A program made the position numbers and the translations under genes. Shown here one piece after another: positions 37,707-48,215 of a DNA stretch of 64,000 nucleotides (positions within the stretch are counted from its first letter, which is position 1; each line of letters starts with the position of its first letter). The notes under the pieces are model-generated. The model was not told where the DNA came from. It saw nothing but the letters and a program-made list of their open reading frames with translations, and did not search any database. Where the stretch lies: positions 62,001 to 126,000 of the forward strand of contig QJNS01000079.1 of assembly GCA_004154925.1 (NCBI GenBank), given 5' to 3'. The stretch is from Monosporascus cannonballus (lineage: Eukaryota; Ascomycota; Sordariomycetes; Xylariales).

Positions 37707-38179
37707 TACAGATAATAATAATAATAATTATTATTTTATTTTAAACGTTAACGTTTTTATTACTTTTCCTTAATTAAAAGCGTTTACGAAATTATTATAC
37801 AAACGAAAAAGAATTAATACGTTAAAGTAATAAGAATTTAAACGTATAAAAGGTAAAACATAAATTTATGATTATACTACCGGTTACCGCAACGATAACG
37901 AAAAAATATAATAGCTTTCGTTATATGTCTAATATTTATATCTTTTATTTTTATTATTCATTAAGTTACTTAATAACGTTGTCTTTTATTGCATTAATTA
38001 TTTAAAAATTACGATATATAAATTTAAAAACGATTTTTTTTTATTCATAGAATATATCGTAAAATGAGGCTATTTATGTTCATTATTAAATTCTATAACC
38101 TCCCGGAAAACCCTTATTCCGGCGAACTTATAGTATATAAAAAGATTTCTAGCTACAGCTCTCTAAAGCTTAATTCTAG
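37707..38179. other. AT-rich spacer between B0 and the receptor gene
   Basis: Begins with an (ATA)n/(TTA)n palindromic run near 37710-37740. No gene or motif is visible. It probably includes the promoter and the missing first exon of the following gene, blurred by mutation. Confidence 0.4.
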
Positions 38180-39387
38180 TTAGACAATTATTACTTCTTA
38201 TCCTCTACGCAACCTTTTCTCGCGATCAGCCTAGCTGTGACAATTCGTGTCCATACCAAGTTGCTCTTTGAAAAGACGTTCAGGATTGAGGACTGTAAGT
38301 TCACCACTGACTGTGTCCTGCCGACCGTGATATCATATGAAATCTAATGTGAACGATTTTAGAGTTGGCGGTTGCTTCCTTCGTATGACAACCTGCTCTA
38401 ATGTACGCTCCGTGAAGCGCATCGCCGCTGACGCCGTTTATTCAGCGTATATTCCTCGGATACATCTATTTAATGTTCCGTTTCATGAGAGTTGGCTTCC
38501 TCGTTCATCAGTGGAACATGTCGGTCACGAATTTGATGGAGGCGTATTACGTAAGTAGCACTCACCACAATATGGTTCGTAAGAGTAGTGGCTGACAGTA
38601 GATAGATCATCCACGTGAACTCCAATCTCCACTTAGCTGTCTTTAATTGCTTGAAAGCATCAATCCTACTGGAGGGGCATCGCATATTTGTCCCGCATGG
38701 TACTCGAAACTGGTTTTGGTGGACTAGCAACCTCCTCCTGTTTGTCCATATCTGCCTATTCGTCTCTTCCGTAGTCGCACTCAACCTGTTATGCACCCCA
38801 TACGAAAAGATATGGGACCTTACATTGCCCGGCGGCTCCTGTATGGAACGGATAAATCTCATTTCGTCCGCGTCTGTCCAGCTCCTTACGGACCCTTTTA
38901 CCTTTGCCCTCCCACAGAATATCATCTGGTCTTTACAAATATCTACGAGGAAGAAAATTGGCGTATCGTTCGTTTTCGCCGTGGGCGTGCTGTAGGCGAT
39001 AGCCTGTCCTGGTACCTTCGCTCCCTGTTCACGCCCTTTAGTCGACTAATGTTTATGATTTTCAGGAGCTGTGCTGCTGCAGCTACTCGACTGGCCATCA
39101 TCGTCGACGAGAGGGACACGAAGGATGCGTCGTTCGCAAAAGCTGCGATATCGCTGGCAACGCTTATCGAGTCGACCTGCGGGTTTTTGATCATCTGCGC
39201 ACCCGCGGCGCCAAGATTTGTAACCGAATCGAAACGGATCCTTCGATCGAAGAAGTTGGCCGGGTTGCCCACAGCCCGGCTGCACAGTCCAAAAAGGGGG
39301 GCGGTTCCCACAAGTTCCGCACCGGTTCCAGATCCGATATTGCCAGTAGCCATTATCAGAGGCTCGACGAGTACGGCGTACCCCTGA
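38180..39387 (+). CDS. Pth11-like / fungal rhodopsin-type seven-helix membrane protein (5' end unresolved)
   Basis: Exons I can support are about 38180-38294, 38446-38550, 38606-38991 and 39066-39387. Introns 38551-38605 (gtaagt...gatag) and 38992-39065 (gtaggc...cgactaat...ttcag) preserve the frame. Family landmarks appear in order: TIRVHTKLLFEKTFRIED after helix 1, HQWNMSVTNLMEAYY, CLKASILLEGHRIFVPHGTR, CTPYEKIWDLTLPGGSC, ALPQNIIWSLQISTRKKIG, then VFAVGVLSCAAAATRLA and a last helix with TCGFLIICAP. Such plasma-membrane proteins are thought to sense external cues. No start codon was found, and the joint between the first exon and 38446 is unclear: the obvious acceptor at 38362 makes a TAG. 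So the gene may be 5'-damaged where it meets AT-rich DNA. Confidence 0.72.
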
Positions 39388-41789
39388 CAAATCTTGCTGT
39401 GGCGGGCGGTCCTACCTCCGAGTCCACTTAGGGCATCCGATATCTCCCTACCGAGCCGAGCACAGGGATCCTGCGCACGACGCAAATCGTTACGCAGCAG
39501 GAACATGTCGGCCCTGCCGTTCTTTGCCACCAGTACAAGCAGCATCCTCCATGAGTCGACAGGGGCCAATGTTAACAGAATAAGCTAATTTTCACTTTAG
39601 GTCAAGCATTTGAAGATATGACACTAGCTGTGCAAGTAATGGGCATGATAGGGAACAACTTAAGGGAGAAGAAGAAGAAAAACAGGCCCGGATAGGGTGC
39701 TGAGGCAGCGAGAGAGAGCGCCACGTCCCTAAGGTAAACATCATCACTGGTGCGTACAAGTTTGTGTCGCCCGTCTTGTGGTGCCCGGAGCTCTGCGTGT
39801 ACACTCAATGTACGATTCCAGCTCAGGATGTGCTAAAGGCAAGCTATGACTTTATTTAAACGTGTATATATGACAACGAGATCGCATTCTATCTCACCAT
39901 TACCTGATTTCACTTCGCATCGTTGGAACGCGGCTCCAGAGCCACTGAGACGGGTTAGTATTTGTGGTAATTCAATTCAATATATTTTACCGCTGTTCCA
40001 ATCACTACCCTTCCACTTATACCTACGACCTGCTTATATACCACGTAAGTATTAAAAGCAGGAAGGTCAGCCAGGTTATAACCATTTGCACCGGCCAATA
40101 GCGTCGGAGTAATTTCCTCTATTGTCGTGCCTTACATAAGCTCGAATGCCAGAACGATATTTCAATGGCAGAATTAGAAAGGCTAACGGACCCCCTACAT
40201 TTCAAGGTGGGCAACATTGAATTTGAAGCAAGAAAGGAGGGCTCTAGATGCCAATACGGAAAAGCTAACATAGAAGTAGCAGACTAGCCACTGCGATTAT
40301 AGGGGCTCGACGAAGGTTTCTATTAGGTCTGTATGGTTCCGTCTAAGGCCCCAGTATATGAAAGTAATGGGCTTGCCTCTATCTGCGGCTCATGAAACCT
40401 ATGTAAAATTTAAGTGGCAGATCCCTCCTTATCAAGTGGGAGGCACATGGACCTTGCGCACTGTATCTCCGAAACTTAGGTCAATAAGGAAAGGTATATA
40501 TAGCTGGCTAATATGAAGCAGCGCTACCCTCCACCAACTCACCGAATCATTGCTCAGCATATCCATATGGCAATGACGGCAAACGTTCCCGACGACGGCC
40601 CGCAAGTTGTACCCCTTTCCCTATGAGCGTGCCAGGAACTACACACGCTATCAAAGATATGACTCCTAGCCAAATTCATCAGAAGGCCGGTCCAGCCACA
40701 GGAGGAAAGCTCTTCCATAATGATAAAAGGATACACTTGGTCGAGCGCTGCTTTTTCCCTGGCCCTACAGGCTTAAACCTAAAAGAGTACCATTGGTGTG
40801 GCCATGTGCAAGTCAGCCGCATTGGCCGCGCGAGGGTTTCCATTGGACAGCCGCCAACATCGCCCGGGAAGATGGATACATCGTATGAAAGAGGCGAAGC
40901 AGTTATCCGAACCACCAGAACCAAATTCACCATGTCGCGGCATCTCTTCTTGACAGATCTACAACAGCTTGCACGGCGGACTGCCCACCTGCAATTCTAT
41001 GCCACTACCGCGGATGTCTTGAGCAACTTCAGATTGAGCGACCTCTCGAAGTGAGTGATTCCGCTCAAGACCGCTTGGAATGTTAACTCTCACGTGATCT
41101 ACAACTTTCTAGCCTGGGAGCCGCAGAAGGCCTACAACGCGATATCTGACGATATGCCTATGAAAGGATGGTGGCCCTAGCCTGGAGATGGGGAGCGGTA
41201 AGTCGAAAGGGAATGGCGGGCGAAGCGATATCTCGGTAACGGCAAGAACCGCAACCTTTAGGGTTCGACAGCAGGATGTGGTGGTGAATGGCCGAGCCCT
41301 CATGGACAGTACGACCAAAGAGGGCATCTAAAGGAAGCTCCCATTGGAACTTCAAGTATCCGCACCCCTAAAAACCACTAAGTACTGGCAAAGAGATATA
41401 CTATCTCATGGTCGAATCCTACAACAAACCTCAACATAAGTAATTCAGATGATATTTAATTCGTATGTCCTACTACCTGTTGCCACCTTTTATTGTAACC
41501 AAAAGTGCCAATTAAGGTACCGACGGAATGCTAGGTAATATCAGTGGTTATGGTGGTTGTGGTGGTGGCGTTGCCAGTTGTTGTAGTAGTGATTGTAGTG
41601 GGCGATTGCAGAATGCGGTTATTGGGATGACAGTTTTATTAGGAGATTGGGGTGATTTTTCGCGTGTATGTCTTTCCCGGTCTACATATGGTAATGCAGG
41701 TCCTTACTATGGTACACCCGTGCCTGGCGGGCTGGGGAGTTAACTGTGCTCAGTCTAGTAATTACCCATGCTTCGAGAGAATCCTCCGG
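39388..41789. other. Intergenic DNA, no convincing gene
   Basis: Base composition is normal, but only short frames occur and no protein motif or consistent splice pattern is seen. A TGG/TTG-rich low-complexity patch lies at 41545-41610. One frame of 143 codons (40623-41054) is listed separately at low confidence. A lineage-specific gene or decayed gene remnants cannot be excluded. Confidence 0.4.
40623..41054 (+). CDS. Hypothetical protein, 143 codons (doubtful)
   Basis: An uninterrupted frame starts MSVPGTTHAIKDMTPSQ and ends NFRLSDLSK. I do not recognise it. There is no signal peptide, membrane segment or repeat, and it is rich in basic and polar residues. An overlapping minus-strand frame of similar quality exists, and codon use does not single out either one. 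It may be chance. Confidence 0.2.
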   Translation: MSVPGTTHAIKDMTPSQIHQKAGPATGGKLFHNDKRIHLVERCFFPGPTGLNLKEYHWCGHVQVSRIGRARVSIGQPPTSPGKMDTSYERGEAVIRTTRTKFTMSRHLFLTDLQQLARRTAHLQFYATTADVLSNFRLSDLSK

Positions 41790-42889
41790 CACCGTGCGTA
41801 GTGCAGAACATCCCTCGCCGGGCTTGGCCACCCCTACTGCCGTCACCCTCCGTCAAGTCGATGCACGCTGGTGCTGCAGCAGCCGGGGAGGCGTTGAGCA
41901 AGCCGAATGCCCCCGGTCTTGCTTTGGTTGCTTTTCTGGTGCAGCGTGTCGCTTCGTACTACGCCGTTGGCATCCTGTATGACTGGCATTTCTTCACTTG
42001 GATTCATATCTGGAGGGCTATACCAGCTGCGCGATGTGTATCGAGAGTTGGGGTTGGTGGTTTGAATGGACGCCCGCCTTCATTGGAATCGGAATCCTGA
42101 TCGGCATGAACTCGGCCCTATCCATGTTCGGCGGCGGCGTCATCGCGTGGGGCCATCATCGGGCCTATCCTCGTCGCAACTGGTGAGTGTATAGGGGCGT
42201 CGCAGTGTGACGAGCCCCGGAATGGCACGGCTATTACAGTTGCGCCAAGCTTAGCAACCTCGGTCACGAAACACCCTCGCCACGATACTGGCTTCTGGCC
42301 CGGCATCATGATCATGGTCTGGACGTCCATGGCCGAGCTGGTCGTCCAATACAAGGCCATCGGCCATGCCGCCAAGACCGTCTGGCACAAAAGCTGCGTC
42401 ACCATCAACGACGTCTTGGTCAAACGGGGTGAGCACTCGAGGTACTTTTCAGAGAAGGCAGCCAACGAGATGACGGGCGCCGAAGGCATAGTTCAGGACC
42501 CCGCGGGGCCCGAGGACCAGGCCCAGATCTGGATGTGGTCTTCCGGCCTCATTCTTACCTTCGTCAGCGCCATCCTCATCTTCCACTACCAGTGGGGAAT
42601 GACGGCCGGCTTGACCGCCCTGGCGTGGGTCCTAGGCTTCACGTTCTCCTTCCTGGCAATCCAGATCGGCGCCGTCACGGACCAGACCCCGCTGACGGCC
42701 GCCTCGAAGGCCAGCCTGCTCATTCTCTTCGGTGTGACCTCCGGTCAGGGGTTGGCCAAGGACGCGCAGCGCATCAACCCCGTTGCCGGCGAAGGTCTGG
42801 GCGGTGTCGTTGGCGCCACTCTGCAAATCGGTGGCGTTTCCGGCGACGTGCTTGGTACCACTGCCGGTTACCCTATGGAGTACTGCTAA
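41790..42889 (+). pseudogene. Oligopeptide transporter (OPT family) pseudogene, frameshifted and truncated
   Basis: The sequence reads as an OPT transporter only by switching frames. PSPGLATPTAVTLR passes into SMHAGAAAAGEALSK near 41860. VASYYAVGILYDWHFFTWIH passes into GYTSCAMCIESWGWWFEWTP near 42010, then continues FIGIGILIGMNSALSMFGG. After AWG a further shift near 42150 gives IIGPILVATGECIGASQ. From 42308 a 193-codon frame covers WMWSSGLILTFVSAIL, FTFSFLAIQIGAVTDQTPLT and ASKASLLILFGVTSGQ. This is the conserved OPT block, but it ends in YPMEYC and a stop where about 150-200 further residues are expected. The N-terminal helices are also missing. The breaks are indels and not C-to-T stops, so this gene decayed by ordinary loss and not RIP. 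Confidence 0.75.
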
Positions 42890-43462
42890 TTCCGCCGATG
42901 TGAGCGCTGTGGCGGAAATAGGAGAGAGGAGTGGCTATATACATATATATATCCCCAAGGCGCTGGCCGAGATGGGTTTTTAGTCTCTGGGGATGGATTT
43001 TCATGATTGTACGGTACGTAGTTATGAAATGACGCTACCCGACATGATTGATCTTGTGTCTGCCCGTGAATCATGCGAAGTCGCTACGAAAGCTACACTG
43101 AGCTCAACTTAAAAACGGCTGGCCTTAAAAGAAGGATGAATAACAGCTCCCGCCTATGTAAAAGTGATGCTTAAGAGCATGACCGGGTTATTGCACAGTC
43201 CGCCAGCATCCCGTAAGTGGGGCCGTTAAACGCATGTGATCAATCACATGCTTTCGTGGAGCTCAGCCCCGCAAACAGCAACTGCAACTTTCCCAAAGTC
43301 AATTCATTCGCGTTCCCGCGCGTTTCCAATTCCAACCTTTTACTTGCTTACAAGCATGCGGTCTCCACCTGTTCGCCAGCCTTTGTTCCATGTAGTTGGT
43401 CATATGTCGCCCGGATGATGCTTGGAACTCCGTCATAATATTCAAAGAGTCATGGCCGAACC
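42890..43462. promoter_or_regulatory. Intergenic region upstream of the 931-codon gene
   Basis: No gene seen. An ATG at 43452, out of frame with the main start at 43463, would open a short overlapping upstream frame, while the main start sits in the favourable context gaaccATGGca. No clear TATA box was found. Confidence 0.35.
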
Positions 43463-46258
43463 ATGGCACCGGTCCAGAACACCTTCACCGTCATACCAAA
43501 TGCCCCCTCTGCCATCAATGGCAACTTCGACGCTTCAGCAGTGTCCCGGCCTAGCCGGCCTCCCATGACAACCAAGCAAGCCAAGAAAGCCTACAAGGAG
43601 AAAAACAAGGGACCGAAGCTGTCGAAGGCCGAGCAGAGACGCCAGGAGCTCTTCGAACAGGATCGCATACGTCGGGAGTTCGAGAAGGAGAAGAACCAAG
43701 CTAGAGCTAGGGCTGCTCGCGATAGGAGGAGAGAAAAGGAGGAGAAAGAACGGGCGGAGAAAAAGAAAAAGGGATTGCCTCTAGTCGAAGTCCACCCGTC
43801 CCAGGACACGCTTTCTCGGTTCTTGCGCTTTGACGCAAAAAGAGAGTCGAACAGCCAACTTCCTGCGCCCCAGAACGAACAGCGGAATGTCGAGGATAGC
43901 GATGGCGGAACATTATCAGCTGGGGATAAGCCCGAGGAACCCCCGGCGAAGAAGCAACGAACCGAGACACCAACCCCTCAGGAGGCTACACCCGTGAGGC
44001 GTTCTCTAGAAGCCATCAAGAGCCCAGGACAGGCTGCCTCGGAGGTAGATGCCAAAGGGGTTACCAAGGAGGCTCCAGGGCCTCCTAAGCAATCCGAGCT
44101 TGATGTTGACGACATCTTGACGGATGAGCTTATCTGCGAAAAGCTTCTAAACGAGGCCTTTGAGGCTACGAGCGGTGGGAAGAAGGCACCTCTCTCTACA
44201 GAGCCACAAGCAGAGAGTCTACCCCCGGATGACCAGATACAAAGCGAGCGGTCACCGGCGAGGCTGTCTAGAGGACTTAGTCCTTCTCACACTCCAAACG
44301 ACCTACCAGTCCAGCAGCCACCGGCTGTAAAGTCTAAGAAACCGCAAGATTCACCTGACGGACCCCACAGCTCGTCAGATTCCGGGGTTGCCGTAGCTAC
44401 CCAGACCAGGGAACTTGTGAAGCAAGTACAGCAGTCGAAAGCACGCGAGCCACTACGGAGTATACCCACAAAGCAAGTGCATGTCAGAGATAATATTACT
44501 CCTCTAACAGCTCCCTCGCGCGCGGAGTCTGCCACAACATCCCACACGATAGCCGCAAACTCATCTATATATGTGTTTAAGAAGCCATCAGCGATCATCC
44601 CAGAACCTCGCCCGAGTGCTCGCCCCGGAACCCCAATGGGCCCGCCTCCCCGTCCGCCTCCACGTCCGCCAAAATTCAAATCCCCTGTTTGCGTAACTGG
44701 CAACACAGTCAGTGGACCAAAATTCCTCAGCAAGGATACACATAATAGTCGCCTGTCTGTACCAAGCCCACGCAGCGAGCCCCTTAGTCAACATTCTTAC
44801 GTTCCGCCGTCTAGCACACAGTTGTTCGTAATGAGCCATCTTGATGACTTCTTCCCCAGCCCGTCTCAGGAAGTGCGCGAATTATATGAGCACCCAGTCG
44901 GCCCGTCGGCAAAGCACGATAAGGCAATGCCGACAAGCCAGGATTCTGCGTTTATGTCATCGCCATCAATTAGGCAGGTTCAGTCCAAAAGGGCACCCGT
45001 TCTACCGAATGGCCCCTGCCACGCCCAGGTGTTCGATAACAAGCCTAGGTCTAAGCCAAAAGAGCAGAGTCTCTCACGCGACAGCCTACCAAAAACCTCG
45101 CATGATCTCCCGGCAAACAAATCCCAAGAGAGTAGTCCTGCCTTAGATATTCCATTTTTCTCATCTCAAGACTTCCTTCTGTCGCAGGGCTGGACGCAAC
45201 TCGCAGATGAAACAACTTCGCCATTGAAGATACAGAATTCTATCGAAAAAATTCCGATGAAGACGATACAAGGCAGGAGTAAGCCAGCTTCAGGCCTTGA
45301 GACAGCGAATGACCTGTCGCATCGCTCTCCAGACTACCACAACGCCGTAAAAGCTCACGAACAACAGAAGGATAGCCAACTAGAAGACGATCTGCATACC
45401 AATGACGAGCCGTGTGGATTTGGAATGGCGGATAACGTTCCAAACCGTACCCCAGTGTCTCTCGTTCGCGGGTACGCCGCTTCGAGTCCACAAGGGGAAC
45501 AGGGGTCTGGCAAACCAAGTGTAGGTGATAGACCGGATTGTGAGCTTCATAACCGTGGGGAATTCGGTGGTATCAATGCGCAAGGCTTGAATGATCCGAA
45601 AGGCGCATCGCAGGACGTTTCAAGCCGGGCATCTCCCCCTGATACTGTTTCGCGACAAGATGCCACGGGAGGTCAAGCGGAGCCAACCAACTCGACAAAG
45701 CCACACAAGCAGCCTCGTCTCTCGCCAAAACCATTATTTGCCTCGAGAGACCAGCTTTTACATCGGGATATCCACCGCAAGTTCTTGATGGAGCGCAGTA
45801 AGACCACCCTATGGGAAGACCCAACCGCTCGTCGGAAGGCGCAAGAAGGTATGGATCAATTTAATATGGAAGAGGAAGAGGCCGCAGAAAAGCTGTTACT
45901 GGAGCACATGGACGAAGTGGAAAGCCCGGTTGTTGGTACCTGCACGCCAAATTCCGCGGCAACAACAGAGCATACTGGTAGCCAATCGCCAGCTCCACGA
46001 CATACCCGCCCGAGCATCCAAACTGTGAACCAGCTATCCTACTCGGCGAAAAGAGACGCGCCCATGCAGCGACCCAAGCACGACACGCGGGATCGTCGAC
46101 CTCCCAGCAGGCCCAAGAGCTCGTACGAGGAGATGCTGGCCATGCTTGACCAGGCGAAGAGCCGGAAGGAGCAGCAGCAGCAGCCCATACCGGCTTCCCA
46201 AGAGACGGACTACGGGGACGCGGAGTTGGAGGACGGACTCTGCAATTTATTATCATGA
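43463..46258 (+). CDS. Conserved-type disordered protein with basic N-terminal coiled coil, 931 residues, function unknown
   Basis: A single exon without interruption. Residues about 35-104 are very rich in Lys/Arg/Glu (KQAKKAYKEKNKGPKLSKAE...) and predict a long charged helix. This is followed by SQDTLSRFLRFD at 113-124. The rest is Ser/Pro/Gln-rich and probably unstructured, with a proline run (MGPPPRPPPRPPKF), several SQ pairs (TSQDSAF, PFFSSQDFLLSQGW, KSQESSP, ASQETDYGD) and a short C-terminal helix SYEEMLAMLDQAKSRKEQQQ. No enzyme domain is visible. QDTLSRFL resembles a weak PCNA-interacting box (Q-x-x-hydrophobic-x-x-F). Together with the SQ pairs this hints at a nuclear, DNA-damage-related role, but that is speculation. 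The neighbour downstream is convergent. Confidence 0.85.
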   Translation: MAPVQNTFTVIPNAPSAINGNFDASAVSRPSRPPMTTKQAKKAYKEKNKGPKLSKAEQRRQELFEQDRIRREFEKEKNQARARAARDRRREKEEKERAEKKKKGLPLVEVHPSQDTLSRFLRFDAKRESNSQLPAPQNEQRNVEDSDGGTLSAGDKPEEPPAKKQRTETPTPQEATPVRRSLEAIKSPGQAASEVDAKGVTKEAPGPPKQSELDVDDILTDELICEKLLNEAFEATSGGKKAPLSTEPQAESLPPDDQIQSERSPARLSRGLSPSHTPNDLPVQQPPAVKSKKPQDSPDGPHSSSDSGVAVATQTRELVKQVQQSKAREPLRSIPTKQVHVRDNITPLTAPSRAESATTSHTIAANSSIYVFKKPSAIIPEPRPSARPGTPMGPPPRPPPRPPKFKSPVCVTGNTVSGPKFLSKDTHNSRLSVPSPRSEPLSQHSYVPPSSTQLFVMSHLDDFFPSPSQEVRELYEHPVGPSAKHDKAMPTSQDSAFMSSPSIRQVQSKRAPVLPNGPCHAQVFDNKPRSKPKEQSLSRDSLPKTSHDLPANKSQESSPALDIPFFSSQDFLLSQGWTQLADETTSPLKIQNSIEKIPMKTIQGRSKPASGLETANDLSHRSPDYHNAVKAHEQQKDSQLEDDLHTNDEPCGFGMADNVPNRTPVSLVRGYAASSPQGEQGSGKPSVGDRPDCELHNRGEFGGINAQGLNDPKGASQDVSSRASPPDTVSRQDATGGQAEPTNSTKPHKQPRLSPKPLFASRDQLLHRDIHRKFLMERSKTTLWEDPTARRKAQEGMDQFNMEEEEAAEKLLLEHMDEVESPVVGTCTPNSAATTEHTGSQSPAPRHTRPSIQTVNQLSYSAKRDAPMQRPKHDTRDRRPPSRPKSSYEEMLAMLDQAKSRKEQQQQPIPASQETDYGDAELEDGLCNLLS

Positions 46259-46682
46259 TAGTCTACACCAGTAGAGACTAAGTCACGGAGTGAGACCTCT
46301 GTGCCAGTTGCATTAGTGGAGTTTAAGGATCTAGCACTGACTAGGATTTTGATATTATGACTATTCATGACCACGCATAGGGAGACCGCAGGGTATCTTG
46401 TGCAAGGCTCGGGTGCGACGGCGATGCTGCGGTATTTGGAGCGGGAATGCAATTTGTTCCCATCATTGAAACGAAAAACGAGATGGGATCGTTTCGCTGG
46501 GCGTCTATGTACGGTTCTCTATTGCTTGCTTGTGACGTATTCTATAGCATTTCATCAAAAGAGCCTAACCGAAACTGCGTAAACCGCAGTCACCAGCCAT
46601 GTACCGGTGGATAGGTGGATTATGTACTCCTACTACCACCCTTAAACCCCCCGGGCCCCCCCCCCCCCCCCCACCAACACAC
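46259..46682. other. Convergent intergenic region with a poly-C run
   Basis: Lies between two convergent genes, so it should hold both 3' untranslated regions. 46656-46672 is an uninterrupted C17 tract preceded by ccccccggg, six bases from the palindrome. No RNA gene seen. Confidence 0.5.
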
Positions 46683-48215
46683 TTAATAACCCTGCTTCTT
46701 GTTGACCTGATTGATGAACTTCTCGCCCCTGCTCAGCCTCTCGAGGTTGATGTCCACGATGGCCATGAGGCGGTCGATGTAGTGTGTCGAGTTGCCACTG
46801 ACGTGCGGCGTCACGATGAGGTTCGGTTTGTGCCACAGCGGGTGCTCCCTCGGCAGCGGCTCCGGGTCCGTGACGTCGAGCGCGGCGCCCCGGATCCAGC
46901 CCTCGTCAAGCGCTTCCATAAGGGCCTCGGTGTCGACGATGGGCCCGCGCCCCACGTTTGCCACGTACGTCTTCTTTCCTTTCCTCTCCTTATCCTTCTT
47001 CTCGGCCTCGGCGAGCACCCTGAACTGCGCCCGCCCCAGCATCCCGCGCGTCTGCGGCGTCAGCGGCGTGGCGACGACTAACAAATCGAGCCCCGACGCC
47101 AGGAATTCGTTTAGGTCGGCCTCCGACGTCCCAGAGAACCAGCGCGAAGGCAAGACGCCCTCCGGGTCCCCGAGTCCCGGCACGTAGTACGCGTTGTCGC
47201 GCCGCGACCCCGGGGTCTGCCGCGGATGCGCCGTGTACGCGTATACCTCGGACCCCATCGCCGTCGCTACGCGCGATACCTGCCGCCCGATACTGCCGTA
47301 ACCCAGGATGCCTCTGTGCGCCGAGTTTCCTTGATTAGGGACAGGAGTCGCCGTTGGGTATGAACATACAAGAGGTGGATGGATATGTGCGTAGATTCGG
47401 TTGGGGGGAGGGGGGTCACTTACATTCGTTGATGCACCGTGTCTATGGTATCCATGTCGTGCGAGTCGCAGTCCCAGTAGCCCTCCTTCTGCTTGTCAAG
47501 GTAATACGGCACTGCATACGTGGGGTTCTAGGTCAGCGCGCCTGCATAGGGAGTTTCCGGGGGTTTCTACTTGACACAGAACGTACAGCGGTGTTGGAAG
47601 GCGAGATAGGTCATGATAACCCATTCCGCGATCTGAGGCCTGTTATCATCCAGCAAACCCCGGTCAGTTAGCCACTCATTTAGTCAAGGCGACGGTCCCA
47701 ACGAATCATCGATATCCGAACGCGACAGCCACTCCGGCAACGGGGGCCGAGCGGGCAGGCCAAGGCTAAACGGGCACAACTCACCCGTGGACGCCATTCG
47801 CCGTGCAGAAAGCGACCTTCGTATCCCTAAAAAGCGGGTGCTTGAGCACGTAGTTGGCCCCCGCGGTCTGGAGCTGCACGAGCTGCAGCCGGGGCGCGTC
47901 CCGCGGCGACGGCAGCACGGGCCCCGTCACGAGCACCGTGACGTCCCTCCAGTCGACGTCCTCCGGCGGGCCGCCCCCGCCGGGTCCCCCGGCCCACGGG
48001 TTGTGCCGGTTGTGCTCTATCGCGAGCCCCGGGTACCGCGCCCGTGCCGCGTCCGCCCACCCTGTCGACAGGTCGAACGGCGTTAGTATGAGGAGCTTGT
48101 GGCCCGTTAGGTCCGGGTTCGGGTTCGGGTTCGGCGACTGCTGCTCGTCCGCATTGCCTCCCTGGTTGGACGGGGTGGCTGCGGTCCCGGCCTTGTTGAC
48201 GATGTAGTCGCCCAT
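46683..48215 (-). CDS. D-isomer-specific 2-hydroxyacid dehydrogenase (NAD(P)-dependent), 400 residues
   Basis: The CDS is the complement of exons 48215-47785, 47639-47587, 47511-47424 and 47313-46683. All junctions are GT-AG (gtgagt, gtacgt, gtaagt donors) and the total is 401 codons exactly in phase. The product should reduce 2-keto acids such as glyoxylate or hydroxypyruvate to D-2-hydroxy acids, probably in the cytosol. Landmarks: the substrate-domain segment PQIAEWVIMTYLAFQHR, the dinucleotide fold GILGYGSIGRQV (192-203), and the catalytic Arg in NVGRG (R313), Glu in DPEPLP (E342) and His in TPHVSG (H361). Oddities are a low-complexity NPNPNPN stretch near residue 30 and a Lys/Glu-rich insertion (EAEKKDKERKGKK, 293-305) in a loop of the NAD domain. 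Substrate cannot be named from sequence. Confidence 0.93.

Noticed and set aside
38943..39569. 208-codon minus-strand frame opposite the receptor gene
   Set aside because: The plus strand here encodes conserved helices 6-7 of the receptor with a consistent intron. The minus frame has no motif and is a shadow.
46599..47081. 160-codon plus-strand frame
   Set aside because: Antisense to the last exon of the dehydrogenase, whose catalytic motifs are intact. It also reads through the poly-C run as polyproline.
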